Shown: positions 44,660 to 53,689, numbered from the stretch's first letter. The stretch is 64,000 bases of DNA from an uncultured Hungatella sp. (GCA_910588505.1 CAJUPQ010000007.1:1-64000); one strand, 5' to 3'. The notes: generated from the sequence alone by a model not told the origin. Numbers and translations: made by a program.

Positions 44660-45337
44660 TCAGCTGCTGATATCGTCATTCTGTGTCACTACATTAAAAT
44701 ACTCAATATTTCCAATGGCATAGATCTCATCCATAATGCTTTTTCCTGTCTTCTGCTTCTTGTCAAAGACCTTTTGATTCAGCTCATAGATAAATTCCAT
44801 GTCAGTCTCCGTAGAATTTTTCACCCGCAAAGTAGCCTTCCTGGAAAACCGCTGAAAGATCAGAGCCTCCACCTGCCCCTCATTCATCCGGGCCGTGCGA
44901 ATGATCATCAGCACCCGGTTGTCATTGCGGATCCGCCCAAACAGCAGAAGGACCATAAAAATAAACCCGCTTCCAATGGCCGCCACCACGTAGTCCCCTG
45001 CCCCGCAGCAAATACCTGTCACAATGGTCCAGAAAATATATACCGTATCCCTGGAATCCTTAACAGCCGTCCGAAACCGCACGATGGACAGAGCGCCCAC
45101 CATGCCAAGGGACATGGCCAGATTATTTCCGATGACGATCATCACCGTTGTAGTTATAATAGTCAGGGTTACCAGGGAAACATTAAACTTCTTGCTGTAG
45201 ATGCTCCCGTCATGGGAAAGCCGATAAGAAAGAAAAATAAACAGGCCTATCACTGTGGCCATGGACAGCCTTGCCAGGATCGCCTCTATGGACAGATCGC
45301 TGGGTGAACCAAACATTTCAAAAAGCTCTTTTTTCAT
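44660..45337 (-). CDS. DUF4956 membrane protein
   Basis: 225 residues. Four membrane segments in the first 135 residues, containing the family hallmark SLGMVGALSIVRFRTAVKDSRD, then a cytoplasmic alpha/beta domain of about 90 residues (MIIRTARMNEGQVEALIFQRF). Members occur beside VTC-type polyphosphate polymerases and are thought to form their membrane partner; no biochemical function is established that I know of. It starts 16 bases after the VTC gene. Confidence 0.88.
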   Translation of the reverse strand: MKKELFEMFGSPSDLSIEAILARLSMATVIGLFIFLSYRLSHDGSIYSKKFNVSLVTLTIITTTVMIVIGNNLAMSLGMVGALSIVRFRTAVKDSRDTVYIFWTIVTGICCGAGDYVVAAIGSGFIFMVLLLFGRIRNDNRVLMIIRTARMNEGQVEALIFQRFSRKATLRVKNSTETDMEFIYELNQKVFDKKQKTGKSIMDEIYAIGNIEYFNVVTQNDDISS

Positions 45338-45353
45338 AGATAACGCCTCTTTG

Positions 45354-46046
45354 CTATGTAGAATGAAGCCCCACGCTTCTGGACAGCCCGTACTTGCTGA
45401 CGGAAATCTCCGAGCAGTTCACCGAACTGACCAGCTCCTTTATGTAGCTTGGAAGAAACCCGTTATATTTAACCTCCAACACCGCATGGAACGCGTCCCA
45501 AACCGGGTATTGGATCAGGTTTTCCGAAAATATATCAAAACAGCTTTCTGTGGCCGTCATATCCTTGTCAATGGTAATACGTATCCGGTTTTCCCTTGCC
45601 ACAAAAGCCTTCCGCCGATACTCCACCACAGCCTTTGGGCGGTAGCACATGCGGTTCATAAGCCCGTAGCACTCTGCCGCAAAGGCCTCTGAAAACTGTA
45701 ACAGAGGTGAGTAATCGCCCTGCAGAAGCTTTTGCCCATCCTCCCTTTTCAATGGAAGAGACCGCTTTCTCTGATAAGGCCCTTCCTTCTGCTTCATCTC
45801 CAGCATGGCAAAGTCTCCGCGGGGGTCGTAGTTTCGCAGGCGGATCTTCCTGCGCAGCTCCATACCGTCCAGTTTATCCCTGTAATCATTGTCATCCAGC
45901 GTGTCAAAATACAGGGAACGTATCCGATAGCCGCCGGCGCCATTGTGTTTATCCTCCATCATGACCCTGCCAAGACGATAGCTTAGCTCATGACTGCACC
46001 CGATATTCAGCAGATATTTTTTTTCCTGCCTTAAAACCTCATTCAT
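45354..46046 (-). CDS. VTC-domain polyphosphate polymerase
   Basis: 230 residues from ATG 46046 (GGAGG 9 bases upstream); the open frame extends to 46181, but those residues are not VTC-like. Triphosphate-tunnel fold with the expected basic and acidic tunnel residues: EKKYLLNIG, IRSLYFDT, RRKIRLRNYD, LEMKQKEG, VEYRRKAF, RITIDKD and LEVKYNGFLP. In yeast Vtc4 this fold makes polyphosphate from ATP. First gene of the nine-gene operon, with a leader of about 190 bases. It probably supplies polyphosphate or uses the fold to bind phosphate polymers at the membrane with DUF4956. Confidence 0.88.
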   Translation of the reverse strand: MNEVLRQEKKYLLNIGCSHELSYRLGRVMMEDKHNGAGGYRIRSLYFDTLDDNDYRDKLDGMELRRKIRLRNYDPRGDFAMLEMKQKEGPYQRKRSLPLKREDGQKLLQGDYSPLLQFSEAFAAECYGLMNRMCYRPKAVVEYRRKAFVARENRIRITIDKDMTATESCFDIFSENLIQYPVWDAFHAVLEVKYNGFLPSYIKELVSSVNCSEISVSKYGLSRSVGLHST

Positions 46047-46240
46047 GGCTGACGGCCTCCCTCTCTTTTGCAAAGTACCCTCGGAATCTTTAATACCCAG
46101 ATCTGCGAGACGGTTTCTGTCAGACATGCACTTATTTGTGAGGCGTGCATGGCATGTTGGTTGATTGAATCGGGGTTGCATCTGACAAAACTCTGTCTCC
46201 GAAAGGGCTTGCAGGGAAGACTCCGGGAGTACTCTTCCAC

Positions 46241-46268
46241 ATTATAACAAAAAAAAGAGGGGTTTTAA
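46241..46268 (-). promoter_or_regulatory. Promoter of the exopolysaccharide-like operon
   Basis: Minus strand TTAAAA (46263-46268), 16 bases, TATAAT (46241-46246). The resulting leader of about 190 bases contains an imperfect stem, GTCAGA-TGCA with TGCA-TG-TCTGAC, near 46125-46195. I could not match it to the c-di-GMP riboswitch consensus. Confidence 0.5.
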
Positions 46269-46411
46269 GTAGTTCGGAATGAATTGCTGTTTTTGAGGTA
46301 TAGTTTGTAAATGGTTGTAGGGAAGGTAATAAGGTGGTAAAATATGAAGAAAGTAAGGGGCGATGCTGTCGTGAACCTGTACTGTAATTAAAGAAAGGAC
46401 GAACTGCGATC

Positions 46412-47707
46412 ATGAAAACTTTACAGAAACGGCTTGCAGGGCTTTATACGATCACCACAGGTTCTATCCTGCTCCTTGTTATGGGGGCTTTTCTCCTGTC
46501 CTCCATTCAGAGTAACCGCAATGCTCAGCTGGAACAGTTTCAGGTTATCTGGAATTCCCTGACCTCCAGGTTTTTGACCTCCAGCACATTTTCCCACGGG
46601 TTCCTCGCCCAGACAGAGGCGGATTATCAGATGGTGGTCCATATAAGGGAAAATGGGACTCCGCTTCTCTATCAGGGGGCCTGGCAGCCTCTGACGGACC
46701 GCCGGACGCTGATTAAGCTGGCAGCGGACCAGGCGGCAGCCCAGGGGGTTTTCATAGACCAGGCTCCTATATCTTCAACGGCAGTTTCCAGCTCCCTGAT
46801 GACCATAGAAGGGGAGCACAAGGATTCCTACTATGCCATAGTCCTGGTTCTTGCCGTCAAAAACGGGGTGAAAAGTATCTGCGCCGTGTCCTACATTCCT
46901 CCTGCCAGGGAATCCATGGGAGGAACGGTGCTATATCTGTGCGTCCTGGCAGTCTTTGGCATCACCTGCCTTGGCCTTATCAGCTGGAAATTCGTGGGCT
47001 GGTCCCTAAAACCTGTGGAGGAGAGCCGTCAAAAACAGGCCCGCTTCCTTGCCGCTGCCTCCCACGAGCTGCGCTCACCTCTTGCCGTCCTCCGCTCCGG
47101 AATAGCCGCCCTGGCATCCAGCCCAAAAGCAAAAGACACACTCCTGCCTGTTATTGACAGCGAATGTGTCCGTATGTCACGCCTTATTGACGATATGCTC
47201 CTTCTGGCGTCTGCTGACGCCAAAACCTGGAGCCTCCACGTGGACGACGTGGATATGGATACCCTCCTGATTGACCTGTTTGAGTCCTTTGAGCCTGCCT
47301 GCCGGGAAAAAGGCGTCACCCTCACCCTGGACCTGCCCGAAACCGCCCTTCCTCACATTCCCGGCGACCCTCAGAGAATCCGCCAGCTTCTCTTAACCCT
47401 TCTGGACAACGCCAAAACCCACACGCCCGGCGGCCGCTCCATCCACATCCGCTCCAGAGCCAGCGCCCAAAAACAGCGGCTCTCCGTCCAGGTCATTGAT
47501 GAAGGCTGCGGAATTCCTGATCAGGACAAACCTTACGTGTTTGACCGCTTCTACCAGGCAGACGCCTCCCGAACCGACAAACACCACTTCGGCCTTGGCT
47601 TAAGCATTGCCAAAGAACTGACAGAGCTCCACCATGGCGCCATATACCTGTCTGACACCGACAAAGGCGGAACCTGCTTCACCGTAGAACTTCCCACTTA
47701 CTCCTGA
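46412..47707 (+). CDS. Sensor histidine kinase without adjacent regulator
   Basis: 431 residues. TM1 (about 12-31), an extracytoplasmic domain of about 130 residues, TM2 (about 170-192), no clear HAMP, HisKA with FLAAASHELRSPLAVL (phospho-His), and a HATPase with LLTLLDNAKTH, DEGCGIPDQD and FGLGLSIAKEL. It starts divergently from the exopolysaccharide-like operon, and its 3' end overlaps argH (convergent) by 10 bases. No response regulator is next to it; the nearest unpaired OmpR-type regulator is at 34.2 kb, across the operon. AAAGGACGAACTGCG precedes the ATG, with AAAGGA as a usable ribosome site. Confidence 0.92.
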   Translation: MKTLQKRLAGLYTITTGSILLLVMGAFLLSSIQSNRNAQLEQFQVIWNSLTSRFLTSSTFSHGFLAQTEADYQMVVHIRENGTPLLYQGAWQPLTDRRTLIKLAADQAAAQGVFIDQAPISSTAVSSSLMTIEGEHKDSYYAIVLVLAVKNGVKSICAVSYIPPARESMGGTVLYLCVLAVFGITCLGLISWKFVGWSLKPVEESRQKQARFLAAASHELRSPLAVLRSGIAALASSPKAKDTLLPVIDSECVRMSRLIDDMLLLASADAKTWSLHVDDVDMDTLLIDLFESFEPACREKGVTLTLDLPETALPHIPGDPQRIRQLLLTLLDNAKTHTPGGRSIHIRSRASAQKQRLSVQVIDEGCGIPDQDKPYVFDRFYQADASRTDKHHFGLGLSIAKELTELHHGAIYLSDTDKGGTCFTVELPTYS

Positions 47708-49071
47708 AGCCTCTCTTTGCACACCTGAATCACCCGCTCCATGGCCGTCCTCCCCGGCCCACCCAGGGTAACCCGCTTCTCCACACAGGTCCTCATGCTG
47801 ATAGCCTCGTAGATATCCTCTTCAAACACCGGGCTGACTGCCTGAAATTCCTCCAGGGTCATATCATCCAGCCCAATGCCCTTCCCGATACAGCAGAGCA
47901 CCAGCTGTCCCACGATCCCGTGGGCATCCCTAAACGGCACCCCGTGATTTACCAGATAATCCGCCGCGTCCGTGGCATTGGTAAATCCGTTCTTTGCGGA
48001 GGCCTCCATCACGTCTTTCCTGAAAGTCATAGTGGCGATCATCCCGGCAAACAGGGCCAGACAGCCTTTCACCGTATCGATGGCGTCAAAAGTCAGCTCC
48101 TTGTCCTCCTGCATATCCTTGTCATAAGCCAGGGGAATCCCCTTCATGGTGGTGAGCATGGACATGAGCGCCCCGTAGACCCGACCGGTCTTGCCTCTCA
48201 CCAGCTCCGCGATATCCGGGTTCTTCTTCTGGGGCATAATGCTGCTTCCGGTGCTGTAAGCGTCGTCCAGCTCCACAAAACGGTACTCATTGCTGTTCCA
48301 GATAATGATCTCCTCGCTGAACCTGCTTAAATGCATCATAATAAGAGCCATAGCGTCCAGCAGTTCAATCACATAGTCCCTGTCCGAAACTGAATCCATG
48401 CTGTTAAGAGTGGGGCCGTAAAATCCCAGCAATTTCGCCGTGTACTCCCGGTCCAGAGGGTAAGTGGTCCCCGCCAGGGCCCCGGACCCTAAAGGACAGT
48501 AGTTCATTCTCTCCCGGATATCCCGAAGCCTGGTCCTGTCCCTGTAAAACATCTCAAAATAAGCCCCCATGTGGTGGGCCAAAGTCACCGGCTGGGCCTT
48601 CTGAAGATGGGTAAATCCCGGCATATAGGTGTCCAGATTCTCCTCCATGATCTTCAGAATCTCCTCCATCAGCCCCTTAACAAGACCGTCAATCTCCCCA
48701 ATCTCATGCCGGCAGTACAGCTTCATATCCAAAGCCACCTGGTCATTGCGGCTACGCCCTGTGTGGAGCCGCTTTCCAGCCTCTCCTATGCGGCTGATGA
48801 GATTAGCTTCCACAAACGAGTGGATATCCTCATGCTCTCTGGTGAACGAAAGGCTCCCGGAATCCAGATCCGCCAGAATCCCTTTCAGCCCGTCTACAAT
48901 AGCCTCCCTGTCCTCCTCGGACACGATCCCCTGTCTGGCCAGCATGGTCACATGGGCAACACTCCCCTCAATATCCTGGTGGTACAGCTTCCTGTCAAAA
49001 GACAGAGACTCATTAAAATTATGCACCAGCTGATTTTCCTCTTTCGTAAAACGTCCGCCCCAAAGCTTCAT
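47698..49071 (-). CDS. argH: Argininosuccinate lyase
   Basis: Last step of arginine synthesis: argininosuccinate to arginine and fumarate. 457 residues from ATG 49071; the upstream frame to 49149 overlaps the membrane-protein gene and is not ArgH-like. Conserved: KLWGGRFTKEENQ, HTGRSRNDQVALD, GSALAGTTYPLDR and the fumarase-superfamily signature GSSIMPQKKNPD. ATG overlaps the TGA of the YfhO-type gene (ATGA), so it is translationally coupled to it. No other arg genes are nearby. Confidence 0.96.
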   Translation of the reverse strand: MKLWGGRFTKEENQLVHNFNESLSFDRKLYHQDIEGSVAHVTMLARQGIVSEEDREAIVDGLKGILADLDSGSLSFTREHEDIHSFVEANLISRIGEAGKRLHTGRSRNDQVALDMKLYCRHEIGEIDGLVKGLMEEILKIMEENLDTYMPGFTHLQKAQPVTLAHHMGAYFEMFYRDRTRLRDIRERMNYCPLGSGALAGTTYPLDREYTAKLLGFYGPTLNSMDSVSDRDYVIELLDAMALIMMHLSRFSEEIIIWNSNEYRFVELDDAYSTGSSIMPQKKNPDIAELVRGKTGRVYGALMSMLTTMKGIPLAYDKDMQEDKELTFDAIDTVKGCLALFAGMIATMTFRKDVMEASAKNGFTNATDAADYLVNHGVPFRDAHGIVGQLVLCCIGKGIGLDDMTLEEFQAVSPVFEEDIYEAISMRTCVEKRVTLGGPGRTAMERVIQVCKERLQE

Positions 49072-51815
49072 TCGATGTATTCTCCTCTCTTCCCTGTTCT
49101 TCCATTTCTCCAATTTATCACACCAATAAGGATCAGGCACAACGCGCAAAAGCCGCTGATCCCCAACCCCAGCCTCAACCCCAAAGGCTCATAAGACAGA
49201 CTTATTACATGCCTTCCCTCCGGAATATCCACGCTCAAAAACGTATCAAAGATCTTCCCGGCCTCCTGCTCAATCCCGTCCACAATCACGGTCCAGCCCT
49301 TGTCATAGGGAATGCTGGTAAACAAAACGCCTGCCTGCGCCGCGTCCACCTCCCCCTCTAGCCGGGTATCCAACCACCTGGTCACCTGGAGAGGATACCT
49401 GTTCAGGATATTGTAAACCGACCAAAGCCCTTCCTCCGAAAAGCGGTAAGCCCTGGCACTTAAACTCTCCTCGTCCTCCTCATTGGTAATGATGATCTCC
49501 ACTCCCGGCTCACACTGCCCCAGCTCCAGCAGAAATCCCCGGTTGACATTTTTAAAAGTCTGGGCACTCTCCCCAATCTTAACCTTGACCTCCTTCACCC
49601 GCTTGTTGGACACATACACATAGTAACTGCCCCACTCTGCAGGCGTCATGCGGAAGGTGGTTCCGTTATTTTCCCCGCCTGCGTCCAGAAGCACCCGATC
49701 TGCCCCGATCACATCGCACAGATTGTTCTGGACTTCCGCCGGATTGCCTCCGTCTCTCTGCCAGTCCGTCTCCAGATCATTTGCCACCACAAACCCTACC
49801 GGCAGAGCCGCCATATTCTGGTACAGCCACGTATCCCCGCTCTGGTCAAGAAGTCCCAAAAGGGTATTCGCCTCCTGCTCCTCCGAATACAGGCCATACC
49901 TGACGGCAAACAGCGCGTCCACAAGAGGCGTGCTCCCTGTAATGCTGTAGGCGTTGGTATTGCCCTCGCACCCCAGCTGCTTAAAAAACTCCGTTAAATC
50001 CGCGTTGGCTGTGGAAGAAAACAGGGACACCGAGGGAAAATTCATCCAGGCCCCGTCATTTTTCGTCTTCCTGGTCACCTTCTCGATGCGGTAAAAGGTA
50101 TCGTTTGGAACCAGCTCCCCGGTCAGCTTCCTCACATCCTCATTGTCCTTTGTGTAGCTGGTCCTGCTGGTGGTAGTCACGCTGGTAACCGTGGTGTTCA
50201 CCGCCGCCTCGATGGACACCACCGCCAGGGTCAGAGCCATGACCGCGCCATAGCCTGCTCCCTTCCTTTTATATAGGTAGAGAAGCCCTCCGTACAGGGC
50301 CAAAAACAAGATTGCCACATAGTAGGTATAAAACTCAAAATGCTCCTGCTCCACCAGCTTCTCCGCCAGGATCACAAAACAGACAGATCCCCAGAACGCC
50401 AGAACCATATGTTTCCACGGCGTCCCCGCCAGGTTCATGTACGCCCGGTAACACATGACCAGCATCAAAAATATATAGATAAACGACTGCCTGCACGGAA
50501 GACTGTTAGGGAAATGAAACCCATGCCAGATAAAATTCAGCCCGTTAACCGAAAAGCTGGCAAAAAACAGCAGCAAAAGCCCGCAGTACACCGCCTTCTC
50601 CTTCACAGAGACCCGCTCACACCCCAGATAAAGCCCGAACAGAATCAGCACCGCCACACCGCAGTAAATATTAGGCCAGTGTTCCAGTCCGATCTCCGTC
50701 TCCACATTGCCGATATGCCTGGCAAACATATCAAAAATAGAAAAATATGAGCTGATGGTCTTAGGAAAATCCGAATCCGCCGACGCCGTAGACTGCAGCG
50801 CGTAGATCTCCGGGATCAGCACAGCAGCAGCCAGGCCTCCTGCCAGCAGAGAATACACGGTAAACTGCCCTACATGAGCGCCGTAGTCTTTCAGGCTCTT
50901 CCCCCGCCCTGTCCCCAGGATCAGCAGAGCGGCAAAATAAATCACCATAAAAATGCAGGTCATAATGGAAATATAGTAGTTGGACAGTATGCTGACTCCC
51001 AGAGTCAGGCAGTACATCATCCCACGTTTCTCCTCCACCAGCCGCTCCAGCCCCAGCATAATAAGAGGAAACAGGATAATGCAGTCCAGCCACATGATAT
51101 TCCAGCTGTAAGCCGCCATATACCCTGAGAGGGCGTAAAATATCCCGAAAAATCCCACGCCAAAGCTTTCCCCTCCCCAGGACCGGCCATGCTTTCTAAG
51201 ATACCAGGCAAAAGCAAGGCCTGCCAGGCCGATCTTCAGCACGATCCCATAGGTCATAAACTCAATGACCAAGCTCTTTGGACAGAAGATCAACAGCCAG
51301 TTAAAGGGGCTTGCCAGATAGTAGGCGTACAGGGCGGAAAAATTCACCCCCATGCCAATATCCCAGCTGTAGAACAGACTTCCCCCCTGGCTTAGTTTGT
51401 ACTGAAACTCCGAAAAAAACGGCGCGTACTGGTGATACATGTCTGTTCTCAAAAAGCTCTCTTCCCCAAACGGAAAAATCCCTCTCTGAATAAAGATAAT
51501 GATCATGATCACAATGGGGACACAAAAAGCGGCCCACAGGCCGTCGGAAGGTCTGAAATACTCATCCATGGCAGCCGCGGGCTTTAAAAGCCAGTCTCCC
51601 TTTTGTCTTTTTCTGCTCCTGCCAAGACGGACGACAGGACGTTCCTCCTCTTCCCATATTTCCCCGGCATCCTGGTCTGTCAGATCCCGCCCTTTGTCAG
51701 AATCCTGATCTTCATCATCCTCTGTTTTAACATCCCAGTCATATCCGTCCAGCAGACTCTCCAGTTCCTCCGACACTTTCTTTATCTCATCATTCTCCAT
51801 ATCAGCTTGTCCCAT
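49068..51815 (-). CDS. YfhO-family integral membrane protein
   Basis: 915 residues. A cytoplasmic, very acidic N-terminus (about 1-80) precedes about 12-13 membrane segments (residues about 90-530) and a large extracytoplasmic C-terminal domain, with a last membrane segment near 885-905. YfhO-type proteins are GT-C-like and act in lipoteichoic-acid or other surface glycosylation together with a lipid-linked sugar donor. Its start overlaps the gtrA stop by 14 bases and its end overlaps argH by 4. The acidic N-terminal extension is unusual. Confidence 0.85.
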   Translation of the reverse strand: MGQADMENDEIKKVSEELESLLDGYDWDVKTEDDEDQDSDKGRDLTDQDAGEIWEEEERPVVRLGRSRKRQKGDWLLKPAAAMDEYFRPSDGLWAAFCVPIVIMIIIFIQRGIFPFGEESFLRTDMYHQYAPFFSEFQYKLSQGGSLFYSWDIGMGVNFSALYAYYLASPFNWLLIFCPKSLVIEFMTYGIVLKIGLAGLAFAWYLRKHGRSWGGESFGVGFFGIFYALSGYMAAYSWNIMWLDCIILFPLIMLGLERLVEEKRGMMYCLTLGVSILSNYYISIMTCIFMVIYFAALLILGTGRGKSLKDYGAHVGQFTVYSLLAGGLAAAVLIPEIYALQSTASADSDFPKTISSYFSIFDMFARHIGNVETEIGLEHWPNIYCGVAVLILFGLYLGCERVSVKEKAVYCGLLLLFFASFSVNGLNFIWHGFHFPNSLPCRQSFIYIFLMLVMCYRAYMNLAGTPWKHMVLAFWGSVCFVILAEKLVEQEHFEFYTYYVAILFLALYGGLLYLYKRKGAGYGAVMALTLAVVSIEAAVNTTVTSVTTTSRTSYTKDNEDVRKLTGELVPNDTFYRIEKVTRKTKNDGAWMNFPSVSLFSSTANADLTEFFKQLGCEGNTNAYSITGSTPLVDALFAVRYGLYSEEQEANTLLGLLDQSGDTWLYQNMAALPVGFVVANDLETDWQRDGGNPAEVQNNLCDVIGADRVLLDAGGENNGTTFRMTPAEWGSYYVYVSNKRVKEVKVKIGESAQTFKNVNRGFLLELGQCEPGVEIIITNEEDEESLSARAYRFSEEGLWSVYNILNRYPLQVTRWLDTRLEGEVDAAQAGVLFTSIPYDKGWTVIVDGIEQEAGKIFDTFLSVDIPEGRHVISLSYEPLGLRLGLGISGFCALCLILIGVINWRNGRTGKRGEYIE

Positions 51816-52227
51816 CCCCTGTCTTCTTAAATATAAACAGTTTGCTGGGAATATAATTCAGCACCATGGACACGGCAGAAACCACAAGCTTCCCCAAAAA
51901 CTCGTTCCAGTGCAGCATCCCCACCATAAGCACCATCCCTGCCATGGTAATGGCAAAGGTGGCGATCCGGCATGCCACAAAAGAAACAAACTCTTTCCAG
52001 AGACGCCCCGGCTTCATCTCAAAACTTTGAAACACAAAAAACTTATTGCTGACAAAGGCAAAGAGCACCGCTGCCACCCAGCTGACCGCTGTGGACACCT
52101 GATACTCCGCCCCCATATGCCACAAGATCCTGTGGGTGATCCAGTCCACCGCCGTGGTCAGGACTCCGCAGATAATATAAGTAATGCTTTCCCTATTGCC
52201 CAGCTTTCTCCATATGGCAGAAATCAT
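51802..52227 (-). CDS. GtrA-family flippase-like protein
   Basis: 141 residues, four membrane segments, GtrA signature (YIICGVLTTAVDWITHRILW; VSNKFFVFQSF; VLNYIPSKLFIFKK). GtrA proteins are thought to flip undecaprenyl-phosphate-linked sugars, matching the YfhO-type glycosylation protein encoded directly downstream. First gene of the gtrA-yfhO-argH operon, with a strong promoter at 52261-52289. Confidence 0.92.
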   Translation of the reverse strand: MISAIWRKLGNRESITYIICGVLTTAVDWITHRILWHMGAEYQVSTAVSWVAAVLFAFVSNKFFVFQSFEMKPGRLWKEFVSFVACRIATFAITMAGMVLMVGMLHWNEFLGKLVVSAVSMVLNYIPSKLFIFKKTGDGTS

Positions 52228-52260
52228 ATTCTTGCTCCTGTACTTTTATGTGCTCCTACT

Positions 52261-52289
52261 ATAATAACCGGATAAAAATACAAAGTCAA
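52261..52289 (-). promoter_or_regulatory. Promoter of gtrA-yfhO-argH
   Basis: Minus strand TTGACT (52284-52289), 17 bases, TATTAT (52261-52266). Same boxes and spacing as the rRNA-type promoter at the left edge of the window. Transcript start about 25-30 bases before the gtrA ATG. Confidence 0.7.
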
Positions 52290-52300
52290 GTCCTCTGTTT

Positions 52301-53632
52301 TCACCCATATTTTTTCCAGGTCTCCCCATCCTTAGGCAGATTCAACAGCACTCTGGCGTAAAACACCCGGTTGCCCACCCTGAAATCCGTCTCCCCATTA
52401 TACCGGGACGCAACTCTGGCAATGTCAAAAACACTGGACCGGCTGCCTTTCCAGGTCTTTGTCATCCCATCCCCAAACGCCTCCTTTGATATGCCCAGAC
52501 CGCAGGTACTCTGACACTGGATCACCATTTTATGGCTTTTAAACGCCAGAGACATACCAATATACCGTTCTGCTTCCCCGGAATCCACGCACAAGCCGAT
52601 GGCATTCTCCAGAATGTTGGCAAGAAGGGCCACCAGGTCCATTTCCCGTATTCCCACCTCCTCTGTCATGTGGACTTCCATAGCCATCTGAATATCCCTG
52701 CTTCTGGCATACTCCTCATAGATAGATAAAATTCCGTTGACAGCCCTGCTTTCACAGATCGGCTTCTCCTTGCGGCTTTCCATGTCTTCCCCATACTGTT
52801 TCAGGTATTCCAAAACCTTATCCATGTCCCCGTTTTTTGTGCTTTCCTCTATTAAAAGATAACGCTTTAGCACATCATGGCGCAGCTTTATCGCCTTCTG
52901 CTCCGCTTTTTCCCGCATCTCCAGCTGGCGACGCAGCAGCTGCTCATTCATCTCCATCAGCTGTTTCTCTGCCTCTAATCGCTGCTCCTTTCCCAGATGG
53001 ATGTACAGGTGAAAGATCAGGTACTGAATCGTCCCTGCCATAAACAATATCACAAAAATCCTCACCATCCTGAGAACAGAAAATTCCCGCGCATCCGGCC
53101 AATACGCCGCCAAAGCGGCAATGGCAGCCGAAACAATCAGGGTGACAATGCTGAAAAGGTCCATCTCAGCCTGAAGAAAATCAATATTTTTAAAGAAGAT
53201 CTTCCGAAATCTTTTTCCAATGAACAGAAGAACCAGAGAGATAAACAGAAACCGTATGACAATATCCGCCCATATGCTTCCTCCAACCCCCCATCTGGAC
53301 AAATCAATGCCTAGACACACGCACACGGAAAGCAGATAAACCCCCACGGCTATTTTATACAGGGACAAATACAGCCCACCCCTGCTCATGAGACAGCAGA
53401 AAATCCCCAAAACCGGAAACGTGGCAATACCCGAAAAACGCAGATACGCCTCCCGATCCACCATATACCAGACGCTAAATCCTCCCACTGCCAGCAGACC
53501 AAAGGTCAAATAGCACAAAACAGCCTTTTTCATAGCAACCCGCGGGCGGTCCAGCAGCAAAAACACCGCCAAAACCAACACAGCGCCCATGGCGTTGCGA
53601 AGAAACGCAACCCAAAATGCACCACCTAACAT
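52301..53632 (-). CDS. GHKL sensor histidine kinase (AgrC/VirS type), first
   Basis: 443 residues. Six or so membrane segments (1-215) as in peptide-sensing AgrC-type kinases, a coiled linker, then a degenerate DHp (LRHDVLKRYLLIEE, His candidate in RHD) and a GHKL ATPase (ALLANILENAIGLC; DFRVGNRVFYARVLL). AGGGGAAGTT precedes the ATG, and a promoter TTAAAA-16-TATAAT lies at 53662-53689. No regulator gene of its own; it follows a second GHKL kinase and a LytTR regulator on the same strand. Confidence 0.88.
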   Translation of the reverse strand: MLGGAFWVAFLRNAMGAVLVLAVFLLLDRPRVAMKKAVLCYLTFGLLAVGGFSVWYMVDREAYLRFSGIATFPVLGIFCCLMSRGGLYLSLYKIAVGVYLLSVCVCLGIDLSRWGVGGSIWADIVIRFLFISLVLLFIGKRFRKIFFKNIDFLQAEMDLFSIVTLIVSAAIAALAAYWPDAREFSVLRMVRIFVILFMAGTIQYLIFHLYIHLGKEQRLEAEKQLMEMNEQLLRRQLEMREKAEQKAIKLRHDVLKRYLLIEESTKNGDMDKVLEYLKQYGEDMESRKEKPICESRAVNGILSIYEEYARSRDIQMAMEVHMTEEVGIREMDLVALLANILENAIGLCVDSGEAERYIGMSLAFKSHKMVIQCQSTCGLGISKEAFGDGMTKTWKGSRSSVFDIARVASRYNGETDFRVGNRVFYARVLLNLPKDGETWKKYG

Positions 53633-53661
53633 AACTTCCCCTTTTTTGCCTGTTTTAAGAC

Positions 53662-53689
53662 ATTATATCACAAAAGAGGCAGGTTTTAA
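53662..53689 (-). promoter_or_regulatory. Promoter of the first GHKL kinase
   Basis: Minus strand TTAAAA (53684-53689), 16 bases, TATAAT (53662-53667), about 30 bases before the start codon. Same boxes and spacer as the promoter proposed for the exopolysaccharide-like operon. Confidence 0.55.

Noticed and set aside
46046..46246. c-di-GMP (GEMM) riboswitch before the polymer operon
   Set aside because: The leader is long enough, but I could not find the conserved GEMM core; only an imperfect stem is visible.
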